NCBI RefSeq assembly: GCF_016735675.1
Contig: NZ_JAERSG010000001.1
Location: 620,001 to 684,000 of the forward strand
From: Nocardioides baculatus
Lineage (GTDB): Bacteria; Actinomycetota; Actinomycetes; Propionibacteriales; Nocardioidaceae
Length of the DNA: 64,000 nucleotides
Direction: 5' to 3'
The notes under the pieces were generated by a model that was not told where the DNA came from, ran no database searches, and saw nothing but the letters and a program-made list of their open reading frames with translations. The position numbers and the translations under genes were made by a program. Below, piece after piece: positions 1-7,608 of this stretch; the stretch's first letter is position 1, and each line of letters begins with the position of its first letter.

Positions 1-146
1 CGCGCCTACCGGGTCATCGCACGCATCCGCAAGGTTCGACCCGCTGCTGGACCAGACCGGTCCAGACCACGTGCTCGCACGAGTGGCAAGCACCGACGCG
101 AGGAGGACTCTGGATCGATCGGGATCCGTGTCCATCGGGAGGAACC

Positions 147-1547
147 ATGCGCGTACGTCACCAGCTCGCTGCACCACTGATCGCCCTCACCGTCACCGCC
201 ACGCTCGGGGCCCCGCCGGGCAACGCGTTGGCGTCCGCGCAGGTGACCGCGAGGTCGTGGACCGCCCTCACGGCGAGCTCGTCTCCCAACTTCGCGCAGG
301 CGAGCACCGTACGGACCGGCGACGGTCTCCAGCACGTCGTGTGGATCATCGACGAGGGCGCGGGCGCGAACTACCTCCACACCACGATCGACGCGTCGGG
401 TCGCCAGGGGGCGACGACCCGGGTGCTCACGGACACGTGGGGTCAGCTCAGCACCCCGGTCGACCTCGAGGTCGACGCTGCCGGGCGGCTCCGGGTCTCG
501 TTCCGCGGCGCGCTCGACGGCGACACCGCCAACTTCTTCACCTACCGCGGCGTCTACTCCGCGGTCTCCTCCGACGGCGGCGCCACGTGGGTGGTGCCGC
601 GCGAGGTGCTCGCGGTCAGCGACGCCAGCGGTGGCGGCAGCACCTTCGTCCACCTGCCCGACGGCACCGTGCTCGGCGGGTACGGCGACACGGGAGGCTT
701 CCACTGGCACGTCGGCGCGATCCCCGAGGCCGCCGAGCCCACCACGACGAACTCCGAGTTCACCGACATGGACGCGGTGTCCGCCTCGCTCATCAGCAGC
801 GGGTCGGCCGTGTGGGTCGTCTACCAGAGCATCCGCGCCGACGGCGTCTTCGCCCGGCAGGTGTGGCCGAGCCTCGGAGCGCCGGTGCGCGGTCCGGGAG
901 GCTTCACCAACCCCGGCCAGCCGATGGCGCTCGTCAACCGGCCCGGCGTCGGTCCGATGGCGGCGTACATGCTGGACGACCGGGTCGTCCTCTGGGACAT
1001 CACGGCCAACCGGGTCCACCGGGTACGCGGCCACGACGGGGCGAGCGCACCCGAGCTGGCCGTGCTCCCCGACGGCCACCTGTGGGTCGTCTCGGCCGGT
1101 CCGATCGGCTACGAGCCCCGGGCCTCCCGCGTGGCCGAGCGCGGGTGGGACACCGACAGGCGCCCGACGATGCTGCCCGACCTGTTCGCCAGCTTCGGCG
1201 TCTCGGTGTCGGCCTCGACCGACCTGCGCGCGGAGGTGCTGCTGGTCGCGGCCGACGACAGCGATCCGATCCGGCTCCTGGCCCGCTCCGTCGCCGCCCA
1301 GCTGACGCTCAGGGCGAGCCCGCGTCGGTGGTCGAGCGGCCGCGCGCAGACCGTGGTCCTCAAGGTCACCGACGTCGACGGCGGCGTCGCTCGTGCCAAG
1401 GTGAGGGCGGGCGGCGAGCGCTGCACCACCAACGGTGCGGGTCGCTGCACGATCCGGTTCTCCGCGAGGCGACCCGGGAGCTTCACCGCCCGCGCGACCA
1501 AGCGGGCCTACGACGACGCGACGGTGAGGCTGACGGTGCGTCGGTGA
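147..1547 (+). CDS. Secreted hypothetical protein
   Basis: 466-residue protein of unknown function. It opens with a classical Sec signal: MRVR, a hydrophobic stretch to about residue 25, then an Ala-rich cleavage region ending near ALASA. The mature part is acidic and rich in Gly, Thr and Trp. It has repeated segments around VSSDGGATW and HLPDGTVLGGYGD that resemble BNR/sialidase-type beta-propeller turns, and the last 80 residues look like an Ig-like bacterial domain with two Cys. A strong Shine-Dalgarno (GGGAGG at 137-142) fixes the ATG. It stands alone; the next gene is convergent and starts 3 bp after its stop. An inverted repeat CTGGACC/GGTCCAG (47-65) lies upstream. Extracytoplasmic location is well supported; enzyme or binding function is not. 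Confidence 0.75.
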   Translation: MRVRHQLAAPLIALTVTATLGAPPGNALASAQVTARSWTALTASSSPNFAQASTVRTGDGLQHVVWIIDEGAGANYLHTTIDASGRQGATTRVLTDTWGQLSTPVDLEVDAAGRLRVSFRGALDGDTANFFTYRGVYSAVSSDGGATWVVPREVLAVSDASGGGSTFVHLPDGTVLGGYGDTGGFHWHVGAIPEAAEPTTTNSEFTDMDAVSASLISSGSAVWVVYQSIRADGVFARQVWPSLGAPVRGPGGFTNPGQPMALVNRPGVGPMAAYMLDDRVVLWDITANRVHRVRGHDGASAPELAVLPDGHLWVVSAGPIGYEPRASRVAERGWDTDRRPTMLPDLFASFGVSVSASTDLRAEVLLVAADDSDPIRLLARSVAAQLTLRASPRRWSSGRAQTVVLKVTDVDGGVARAKVRAGGERCTTNGAGRCTIRFSARRPGSFTARATKRAYDDATVRLTVRR

Positions 1548-1550
1548 GCG

Positions 1551-2528
1551 TCAGCGGACGCGCACGACCGACTTTCCCAGGGTGCGGCGCTCGTCCATGT
1601 CGACGAGCGCCCGCCCGAAGTCGGCGAGGTCGTAGGTCGCGCCGATCGGCGGCTTGACCACACCCGACTCGATCATCGGGGCGAGCCGGTGCCACTGCTG
1701 CTGCATGTAGCCGGGGCGGGTCATGGCGTAGGCCCCCCAGCCGACGCCGCGGACGTCGGTGTTGCCGAGCAGCAGCCGGTTGACCTTGACCTCGGGGATG
1801 CCCTGGCCGGCGGCGAAGCCGACCACGAGGATGCGGCCCTGCTCGGCGAGGCAGCGGAGCGAGTCGGTGAAGGCGTCGCCGCCGACGACGTCGAGCACCA
1901 CGTCGACGCCCCTGCCGCCGGTGAGCTCCTTGACCGCGTCCTTGAAGTCCGGGCCGATCACGACCTCGTCGGCGCCGGCGGCCTTCGCGAAGTCGGCCTT
2001 CGCCCGGGTGCTGACGACCGCGATGGTCCGGGCACCGAGGCCCTTGGCGACCTGCAGGGTGGCCGTGCCGACGCCGCCGGCTGCGCCGTGGACGAGGACC
2101 GTCTCGCGCTCGCGCAGGCCGCCGCGCTCCTCGAGCGCGAACAGGGCCGTGAGGTAGTTCATCGGCAGCGCGGCGCCCTCGTCGTACGACATCTCGTCGG
2201 GGAGGGGGAAGGTGAAGATCACCGGGTTGGCGACCTGCTCGGCCGCGCCACCGTGGAGGTTGACCCCCGCGACGCGCTGGCCGACGGTGAAGCCGCTCGA
2301 CTCCGCGGCACCCGGGTCGAGGACCGTGCCGGCGAAGTCGACGCCGAGGGTGAACGGCGGCTCCGGCTTGAACTGGTACTCCCCGCGGCTGAGCAGCAGG
2401 TCGGGGAACGAGATGCCGACGCTGTGCACCTCGACGAGCACGTCGTGCGCGGTGGGGGTCGGCTCGGGGACCTCGCGCACCTCGACGTCGGAGGGACCGG
2501 TGAGCGTGACGACCTGGACTGCCTTCAT
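1551..2528 (-). CDS. NADPH:quinone oxidoreductase-like MDR family enzyme
   Basis: 325-residue medium-chain dehydrogenase/reductase without structural zinc. The N-terminal GroES-like half carries DVLVEVHSVGISFPDLL and the NAD(P)-binding Rossmann half carries the HGAAGGVGTATLQVAKGLG motif typical of quinone oxidoreductase and enoyl-reductase-like MDRs. No zinc-ligand Cys cluster is visible. The ATG at 2528 (MKAVQV) is preferred over a longer GTG form at 2546, because AGGG lies about 10 nt upstream and family members start at this point. It probably reduces an alpha,beta-unsaturated or quinone substrate in the cytoplasm with NADPH; the substrate cannot be read from sequence. It is convergent with the secreted protein at 147-1547. 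Confidence 0.85.
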   Translation of the reverse strand: MKAVQVVTLTGPSDVEVREVPEPTPTAHDVLVEVHSVGISFPDLLLSRGEYQFKPEPPFTLGVDFAGTVLDPGAAESSGFTVGQRVAGVNLHGGAAEQVANPVIFTFPLPDEMSYDEGAALPMNYLTALFALEERGGLRERETVLVHGAAGGVGTATLQVAKGLGARTIAVVSTRAKADFAKAAGADEVVIGPDFKDAVKELTGGRGVDVVLDVVGGDAFTDSLRCLAEQGRILVVGFAAGQGIPEVKVNRLLLGNTDVRGVGWGAYAMTRPGYMQQQWHRLAPMIESGVVKPPIGATYDLADFGRALVDMDERRTLGKSVVRVR

Positions 2529-2603
2529 GGGAGCGACCCTAGCCATCGGGCGCCGGGTCTCGTGACAGGACTTCGTCCTTCCTCGACCAACCGTGAGGGT
2601 GGG

Positions 2604-3866
2604 TCAGCCGGCGCGCTTGATCTCCCGCAGCTCGAAGTGCATCGGGTCGGTGTAGCGCCAGTCGCCGCCCCACGCGAAGCCCCACTTCTCGAAGATCGCC
2701 ACGACCGCGCGGTTCATCTCGCCGACCGTGCCGCGGCCGTTGCCGGGGACGTTGAGGTCGAGGGCAAGGCCGAAGGAGTGGTTGGACAGCGTCGTGGTGC
2801 CGGCGATGAAGCGCGGGTAGTAGCACCCGGCGTACTCGTCGGGGTGGATCTCCGCGGCCAGCCCCGTCTGCTGGATCTCCAGCAGGGCGTTGCGCAGCTG
2901 GGGGAACAGGTCCTTGTGACAGGTCACGCTGCCGAGGATCGGCACCGCCTCGGTGCGGATGTTGGCCGCGACCCACGACGACTCCGGCGCGATCCGGCCG
3001 CCGCCGATGACGGTGTATCGATAGGTGCCGACGACGCTGCCTATGCTGCCGCCGGTCGGGATCGCGGTCAGCGTGGCGTCGGGGTCGAGGCCGAGCACCG
3101 AGGCGACGTCGAGCATTTGCACCGACGCGTCCTTGCCGACCAGCTTCTCGAGCGGCTTGCGGATCGTCGCCGGCGCGATGTTGGTGGTGGAGATCAGCAG
3201 GCCGTTGTCGGTGGCCATCCCGATGTCGCCGGCCCAGGCCGTGTTGACCACCATGTCGATGGTCGGGATGGGAGGGGTCTGGGTGTACGCCCCGACGTGC
3301 AGGGTCGGGGCCGAGTCCTCCGAGCCGAGCCGGATCATCCCGTCCTTGTCGGCCAGCCGCTTGGCGATCGTCTTGTCGGTCGCCATCTCGCCGCCGGCGA
3401 CGCGGTCCCACGTCACCCGGGAGTCCGCGACCTCGAACGGCGTGAAGTTGCGGTAGCGACCGGGGTCGACGGAGGCGACCGTCAGCACGCGGTTCTCGAG
3501 ACTGACCTGACCGAGGCCGATCCGCTCGGTGTGGGCGACCCCCTTGAGCTTCTCGATCTTCTTCACCGTGGCGGCGTCGAGGGCCTTGTCCCACTGCACG
3601 AGGATGTCGGCGCTCCACAGCCGGCCGTCGCGCTTGCCGGGCGGGTCGACCGCGTGCTCCGGGTCGGCGACCGGCACCGCCGTCCTGGTCTTCCTGGTCT
3701 TCTTGGTCTCCTTGGCCGCCTCGGGCTTGCCGGTCGTCGACGTCTGACCGGCCGGGGTCGGGTCGGGCTCCTCCGCACCGTCGTCGCCGCTGCACGCGCT
3801 GAGCACGAGGAGGAGGGCAGCGGTCGCCGCAGCCCCCGTCCACCTCGACCCCCGTCGTACGCGCAT
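2604..3866 (-). CDS. M15-family D,D-peptidase-like lipoprotein
   Basis: 420-residue lipoprotein. The start MRVRRGS precedes a hydrophobic stretch ending in LVLSACSG, a lipobox with the lipidated Cys near residue 24. A Thr/Lys/Pro-rich linker follows. The C-terminal ~130 residues are a peptidase M15 (VanY/D-Ala-D-Ala carboxypeptidase, M15_4-like) domain with the zinc-ligand pattern HSFGLALDLN and, at the end, DPMHFE. The long middle region (residues about 60-270) is not recognised. The protein probably trims peptidoglycan stem peptides or related substrates at the outer face of the membrane. The long in-frame extension to 4073 is rejected because it lacks a signal and overlaps the exporter gene, which ends 10 bp upstream of this start; co-transcription with that gene is likely. 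Confidence 0.82.
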   Translation of the reverse strand: MRVRRGSRWTGAAATAALLLVLSACSGDDGAEEPDPTPAGQTSTTGKPEAAKETKKTRKTRTAVPVADPEHAVDPPGKRDGRLWSADILVQWDKALDAATVKKIEKLKGVAHTERIGLGQVSLENRVLTVASVDPGRYRNFTPFEVADSRVTWDRVAGGEMATDKTIAKRLADKDGMIRLGSEDSAPTLHVGAYTQTPPIPTIDMVVNTAWAGDIGMATDNGLLISTTNIAPATIRKPLEKLVGKDASVQMLDVASVLGLDPDATLTAIPTGGSIGSVVGTYRYTVIGGGRIAPESSWVAANIRTEAVPILGSVTCHKDLFPQLRNALLEIQQTGLAAEIHPDEYAGCYYPRFIAGTTTLSNHSFGLALDLNVPGNGRGTVGEMNRAVVAIFEKWGFAWGGDWRYTDPMHFELREIKRAG

Positions 3867-3876
3867 GATGTCGAGA

Positions 3877-5277
3877 TTAGGCGGCGGGTGTGCGGACCCG
3901 GTGGGGAATCGCGAACCACGAGACCGTGCCCCCGAGCAGGAGCAGCCCGGCGCAGACCAGCATCGCGGTGTCGTACGCCGAGTCGAAGACGGCCGGGTCG
4001 GCGTAGTCGTCGCCCCCGAGCCCGACCACGACCGGGAGCGCCGCGACGGCGAGGAGCGACCCGGCCCGGGCAACGGCGTTGTTGATGCCGCTGGCGATGC
4101 CCGCGCTGTCGTCCGGGGCCGCTGCCATCACGGTCGCGGTCAGCGGGGCCACCATGAGGGCCAGGCCGAGCGAGAACACGGCCAGCCCGGGCAGCACGTC
4201 GCGCCACCAGGAGACGTCCGGCCCGACCACCATCAGCCAGGTCGTGCCGGCGGCCATCACGACGGGCCCGAAGGTCATCGGGATCCGCGGGCCGATCCGC
4301 TGCCCCAGCGCCCCGCCACGGGCGGCGAGGGCGAGCATCACGACGGTCACCGGGAGGGTCGCGAGGCCGGCCTCGAGGGCGGTGTACCCGCCGACGGTCT
4401 GGAGCTGGAGGACGAGGAAGAACAGGATCGCCCCGAGCGCGGCGTAGACGACGAGCGTCATCGCGTTGGCGGCGCTGAAGGTGCGCTCGGCGAAGAGCCC
4501 GAGCGGGACCATCGGCTCCGACCTGCGGCGTTCGGTGACGAGGAACGCGACGCCGCTGAGCACGGCGACGACCAGGGCGTACGGCATCAGCGGGCTGTGC
4601 CAGTCGGTGAGGGCGAAGGTCAGCGCCGCCAGCGTCAGCGACGCGAGGACGGCCCCGCTGACGTCGAAGCCGTGATGGGTGCGCGGGTCCCGCGTCTCCG
4701 GCACGAAGCGCAGGGCCAGCCAGACGGTGAGGGCGGCGAGCGGCAGGTTGATGAGGAAGATCCAGCGCCACGAGGCGTGGTCGACGAGCAGTCCGCCCAC
4801 CAGTGGTCCGACGGCCGCCGCGATGCCGCCGAGTCCCGACCAGGCGCCGATCGCGCGACCACGGTCCGCGGACGCGAACGCGCCCTGGATCATCGCCAGG
4901 CTGCCGGGGGTGAGGAGCGCGCCGCCGATGCCCTGGAGCACCCGCGCGGCGATCAGCACCTCGGCGGTCGGCGCGAGCCCGCAGAGCAAGGAGGCGGCGG
5001 CGAACCAGATGGTGCCGATGACGAACACCCGTCGCCGGCCGAAGCGGTCGCCCAGGGACCCGCCGAGCAGGATCAGGGACGCCAGCGAGAGGAAGTAGCC
5101 GTTGACCACCCACTGCAGCTGCACCAGCGAGGCGTCGAGGTCCGTGCCGATCGTGCGCAGGGCGACGTTGACCACCGAGCCGTCGAGCAACGTCAGCCCC
5201 GAACCGAGGGTCGCCGCGGCGATGATCCCCCGCGCGGTCGGCGTACCCCAGGCGACTCCCGCCGCGTCTCCGCTCAC
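3877..5277 (-). CDS. DHA2-family MFS drug/proton antiporter
   Basis: 466-residue integral membrane protein of the EmrB/QacA (DHA2, 14-TM) type. Seen directly: the helix-1 motif LTLLDGSVVNVALRTIG, the loop 2-3 signature GGSLGDRFGRRR, and motif C in TM5, PGSLAMIQGAF followed by GAWSGLGGIAAAVGPLVGG. About fourteen hydrophobic segments run to the C terminus. The family exports lipophilic compounds by proton antiport. GTG start at 5277. It lies 16 bp downstream of a TetR gene on the same strand, so a TetR-exporter operon is likely and the exporter may be induced by the regulator's ligand. The substrate is unknown. Possible link: the alkane hydroxylase gene lies immediately upstream of the TetR gene. 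Confidence 0.9.
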   Translation of the reverse strand: MSGDAAGVAWGTPTARGIIAAATLGSGLTLLDGSVVNVALRTIGTDLDASLVQLQWVVNGYFLSLASLILLGGSLGDRFGRRRVFVIGTIWFAAASLLCGLAPTAEVLIAARVLQGIGGALLTPGSLAMIQGAFASADRGRAIGAWSGLGGIAAAVGPLVGGLLVDHASWRWIFLINLPLAALTVWLALRFVPETRDPRTHHGFDVSGAVLASLTLAALTFALTDWHSPLMPYALVVAVLSGVAFLVTERRRSEPMVPLGLFAERTFSAANAMTLVVYAALGAILFFLVLQLQTVGGYTALEAGLATLPVTVVMLALAARGGALGQRIGPRIPMTFGPVVMAAGTTWLMVVGPDVSWWRDVLPGLAVFSLGLALMVAPLTATVMAAAPDDSAGIASGINNAVARAGSLLAVAALPVVVGLGGDDYADPAVFDSAYDTAMLVCAGLLLLGGTVSWFAIPHRVRTPAA

Positions 5278-5293
5278 GAGCAGAGCCTAGGGC

Positions 5294-5854
5294 TCAGCCC
5301 GCGAGGACGCGCCCGGCGAGCCAGGCGATGTCCGCGCCCGTCTGCTCCGGCGAGGAGGACGGCTGCATCACGTGGCTCAGCACCACCCGGACGACCATGT
5401 CGATCGCGGGGTCGAGGTGGGCGGGGTCGATGCCGGGACCGTACGGCGCGACGCGGGCGCGGACGACGTCCTTGGCCACGCCGAGCAGCGAGCCGGCGTT
5501 GGTCGTCAGCAGCGGGAGCAGCTCGGTGTCCGCGCCGTGCGTGGCGCTCACGACCGCGTGGAGCAGCGTGTTGGCACGGGCGTAGGTCAGCACGTCGCGG
5601 ACCGACCCCTCGATGGCGCGGGTGAGGTCGTCGGGCTCGGCGTCGAAGGCCTGCTCGACGATCCCGAGGAAGCGGGCGAGCTCCCCGAGCACCATCGCCT
5701 CCGCGAGGGCCGGCTTGGAGCCGACCTCGTTGTAGACGGTCTGCCGGCTGACCCCGACGGTGTCGGCGAGGCGGGCCATCGTGACCGCGGCCCAGCCCGA
5801 CGAGGTGGTCGTCTCGACGGCTGCCGCGACGATGCGGTCGCGGGTGGAGGCCAT
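5294..5854 (-). CDS. TetR/AcrR-family transcriptional regulator (AlkX-like by context)
   Basis: 186 residues. The N-terminal TetR helix-turn-helix is clear: TRDRIVAAAVE, then VTMARLADTVGVSRQTVYNEVGSK with the recognition helix at about residues 30-50. The rest is an all-helical ligand-binding and dimerisation domain with no recognisable subfamily motif. It sits 77 bp downstream of the AlkB-rubredoxin gene and 16 bp upstream of the DHA2 exporter, all on the minus strand. TetR repressors placed just after alkB are known in actinobacteria (AlkU/AlkX type) and repress alkB. By inference this protein binds the dyads at 7437-7493, but it could equally control only the exporter. Confidence 0.85.
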   Translation of the reverse strand: MASTRDRIVAAAVETTTSSGWAAVTMARLADTVGVSRQTVYNEVGSKPALAEAMVLGELARFLGIVEQAFDAEPDDLTRAIEGSVRDVLTYARANTLLHAVVSATHGADTELLPLLTTNAGSLLGVAKDVVRARVAPYGPGIDPAHLDPAIDMVVRVVLSHVMQPSSSPEQTGADIAWLAGRVLAG

Positions 5855-5931
5855 GCAGCGAGTCTAGGAGGCGCTGCCTGGGTTCACCGGTCGACGCCGT
5901 CGCGCAGCAGGCGAGAGACCGGCGACCCGGG

Positions 5932-7416
5932 CTAGGCGACCGATTGCTCGGGCTCGAACGGGACGAAGTCGACCTTCTCGCGCACGCCGCAGTCGGGACA
6001 GCACCAGTCGGCCGGGATGTCGGCCCAGGCGGTGCCGGCGGCGAAGCCCTCGTGCTCGTCACCGGCGGCGACCTCGTAGACGTACTCACAACCGGGACAG
6101 CGGGCGGCGAGCACCTCGTCGACGGCGCCCGGGAGCACCTCGGCCGCGATCCGCGCGGCCTCGACGCGCGCCGCGTGCCCGGCGGCGTCGTAGCGCTCGA
6201 GGTAGGCCTCGCGCTTGCGCGGGCTGATGTTGGCGAGCGAGACGTCGCCGCCGAAGTGGTCGACCACGCGCTGGTCCATCACCCGGCGCCAGACGGCGGG
6301 GACGATCGCGAGCACGATCATCCCGGCGTAGCCGGTCGGCAGCACCGGGCTCTCCTCGAAGTCGCGCAGCGACTGGTAGCGCCGGGTCGGGTTGGCGTGG
6401 TGGTCGCTGTGCCGCTGGAGGTGGTAGAGCAGGACGTTGGTCGCGATGTTGTTGGAGTTCCAGCTGTGGCCGGGCAGGACGCGCTCGTAGCGCTGCCGGT
6501 CGCCCTCGCCGACCTTCTGGCGCAGCATCCCGTAGTGCTCCATGTAGTTGACGACCTCGAGGAGCGAGAAGCCCACGACCGCCTGGATCACGAGGTACGG
6601 CGCCACCTCGAGGCCGAACGCCGCGAGGACCACGGCCCAGAGGACGATCGACATGACCCACGCGTTGAGCACGTCGTTGTCGAGGCGCCACGGGCTCTGC
6701 TTGCGCCGGGCGAGCCGGCGCTTCTCCAGCCGCCACGCGGACTTCACCGAGCCGCCCACCGTGCGGGGCCAGAACTGGTAGAAGTTCTCACCGAGCCGGG
6801 AGCTCGCCGGGTCCTCCGGCGTGGCCACGCGGACGTGGTGGCCGCGGTTGTGCTCGATGTAGAAGTGGCCGTAGAACACCTGCGCCAGCGCGATCTTGGA
6901 GAGCCAGCGCTCGTTGGCCTCCTTCTTGTGGCCGAGCTCGTGGGCGGTGTTGATGCCGATGCCGCCGATGCAGCCGATCGAGATCGCGAGCCCGATCTTG
7001 TCGATGGTCGTCAGGGGCGTGTCGGCCAGCACGCCGAACACGTCCCACCCGCCCACGACGGCCATCGCGCCGAGGAAGCCGACGTACTGGATCGGCAGGA
7101 AGAGGTAGGTGATCCACCGGTAGTAGCGATCCTGCTCGAGCGCCTCGATGACGTCGTCCGGCGGGTTCGAGCGGTCGAGGCCCGCGACCAGGTCGATCGC
7201 CGGGACGATCCCGAGGATCACGATCGGGCCGACCCAGAAGAAGACGCTCCAGCCGGTGGCGACGTACCCGCCGAACGCGATGAACGCCAGGCTCGGCACG
7301 ACGAGGCCGATCAGCCACAGGTAGCGCTTGCGGTCCTTCCACAGCTCCGTCGTGCCGTCCGGGACGGTGCCGCTGGGAGCGAGGCGACCAGGAATGTGGG
7401 TGGGGTAGCCAGGCAT
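5932..7416 (-). CDS. alkB: Alkane 1-monooxygenase fused to rubredoxin (AlkB-Rd)
   Basis: 494-residue membrane di-iron hydroxylase. Hydrophobic segments near residues 32-50, 55-78, 105-125, 140-155, 252-285 and 362-378 match the AlkB fold. The histidine boxes are intact: HELGHK (159-164), EHNRGHH (188-194), NYMEHYG (290-296) and LQRHSDHH (333-340). After a linker, residues ~438-490 form a rubredoxin with two iron-binding Cys pairs (CPGC 440-443 and CPDC 473-476), so the electron donor is covalently attached. It converts n-alkanes to 1-alkanols with O2 in the inner membrane. The ATG at 7416 is chosen because AGGAGG lies 8 nt upstream; an in-frame ATG at 7434 has no such site. A rubredoxin reductase is not encoded nearby. 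Regulation probably acts through the dyads upstream. Confidence 0.95.
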   Translation of the reverse strand: MPGYPTHIPGRLAPSGTVPDGTTELWKDRKRYLWLIGLVVPSLAFIAFGGYVATGWSVFFWVGPIVILGIVPAIDLVAGLDRSNPPDDVIEALEQDRYYRWITYLFLPIQYVGFLGAMAVVGGWDVFGVLADTPLTTIDKIGLAISIGCIGGIGINTAHELGHKKEANERWLSKIALAQVFYGHFYIEHNRGHHVRVATPEDPASSRLGENFYQFWPRTVGGSVKSAWRLEKRRLARRKQSPWRLDNDVLNAWVMSIVLWAVVLAAFGLEVAPYLVIQAVVGFSLLEVVNYMEHYGMLRQKVGEGDRQRYERVLPGHSWNSNNIATNVLLYHLQRHSDHHANPTRRYQSLRDFEESPVLPTGYAGMIVLAIVPAVWRRVMDQRVVDHFGGDVSLANISPRKREAYLERYDAAGHAARVEAARIAAEVLPGAVDEVLAARCPGCEYVYEVAAGDEHEGFAAGTAWADIPADWCCPDCGVREKVDFVPFEPEQSVA

Positions 7417-7436
7417 CTCTCTGACCTCCTGCATCG

Positions 7437-7493
7437 GGTTTACATGACCATACGATCTGTAAACCGGTTTGACAAGAGGCGTGCTTTTGTCAA
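7437..7493 (-). promoter_or_regulatory. alkB promoter with two nested operator-like dyads
   Basis: Seen on the minus strand: -35 TTGTCA (7475-7470), 17-nt spacer, -10 TATGGT (7452-7447), giving a start near 7440 and a leader of about 25 nt to the ATG at 7416. Dyad 1 is a perfect 8-bp inverted repeat GGTTTACA-N13-TGTAAACC (7437-7465) that covers the -10 and spacer. Dyad 2 is a perfect 7-bp repeat TTGACAA-N11-TTGTCAA (7469-7493) that overlaps the -35. Dyad 1 has the size and position expected for a TetR operator. The TetR encoded downstream of alkB is the obvious candidate. Confidence 0.65.
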
Positions 7494-7608
7494 CCGCGCT
7501 GGACCAGCGCCGGTCGTCGCCGTCGACCCATTCCCACGCGACGGCGCGCGGGGCTAGATTGCCGGGATCGACCGCGGGTGTGGGTCCGCACGAACTCCAG
7601 GAGTGCAC

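Noticed and set aside
2529..2546. N-terminal extension of the MDR enzyme to GTG 2546
   Set aside because: No ribosome site, and the family begins at MKAVQV.
3867..4073. N-terminal extension of the M15 lipoprotein to 4073
   Set aside because: It would overlap the exporter gene and hide the lipobox signal peptide.
7416..7434. Alternative alkB start ATG at 7434
   Set aside because: AGGAGG lies between the two ATGs and fits only 7416.
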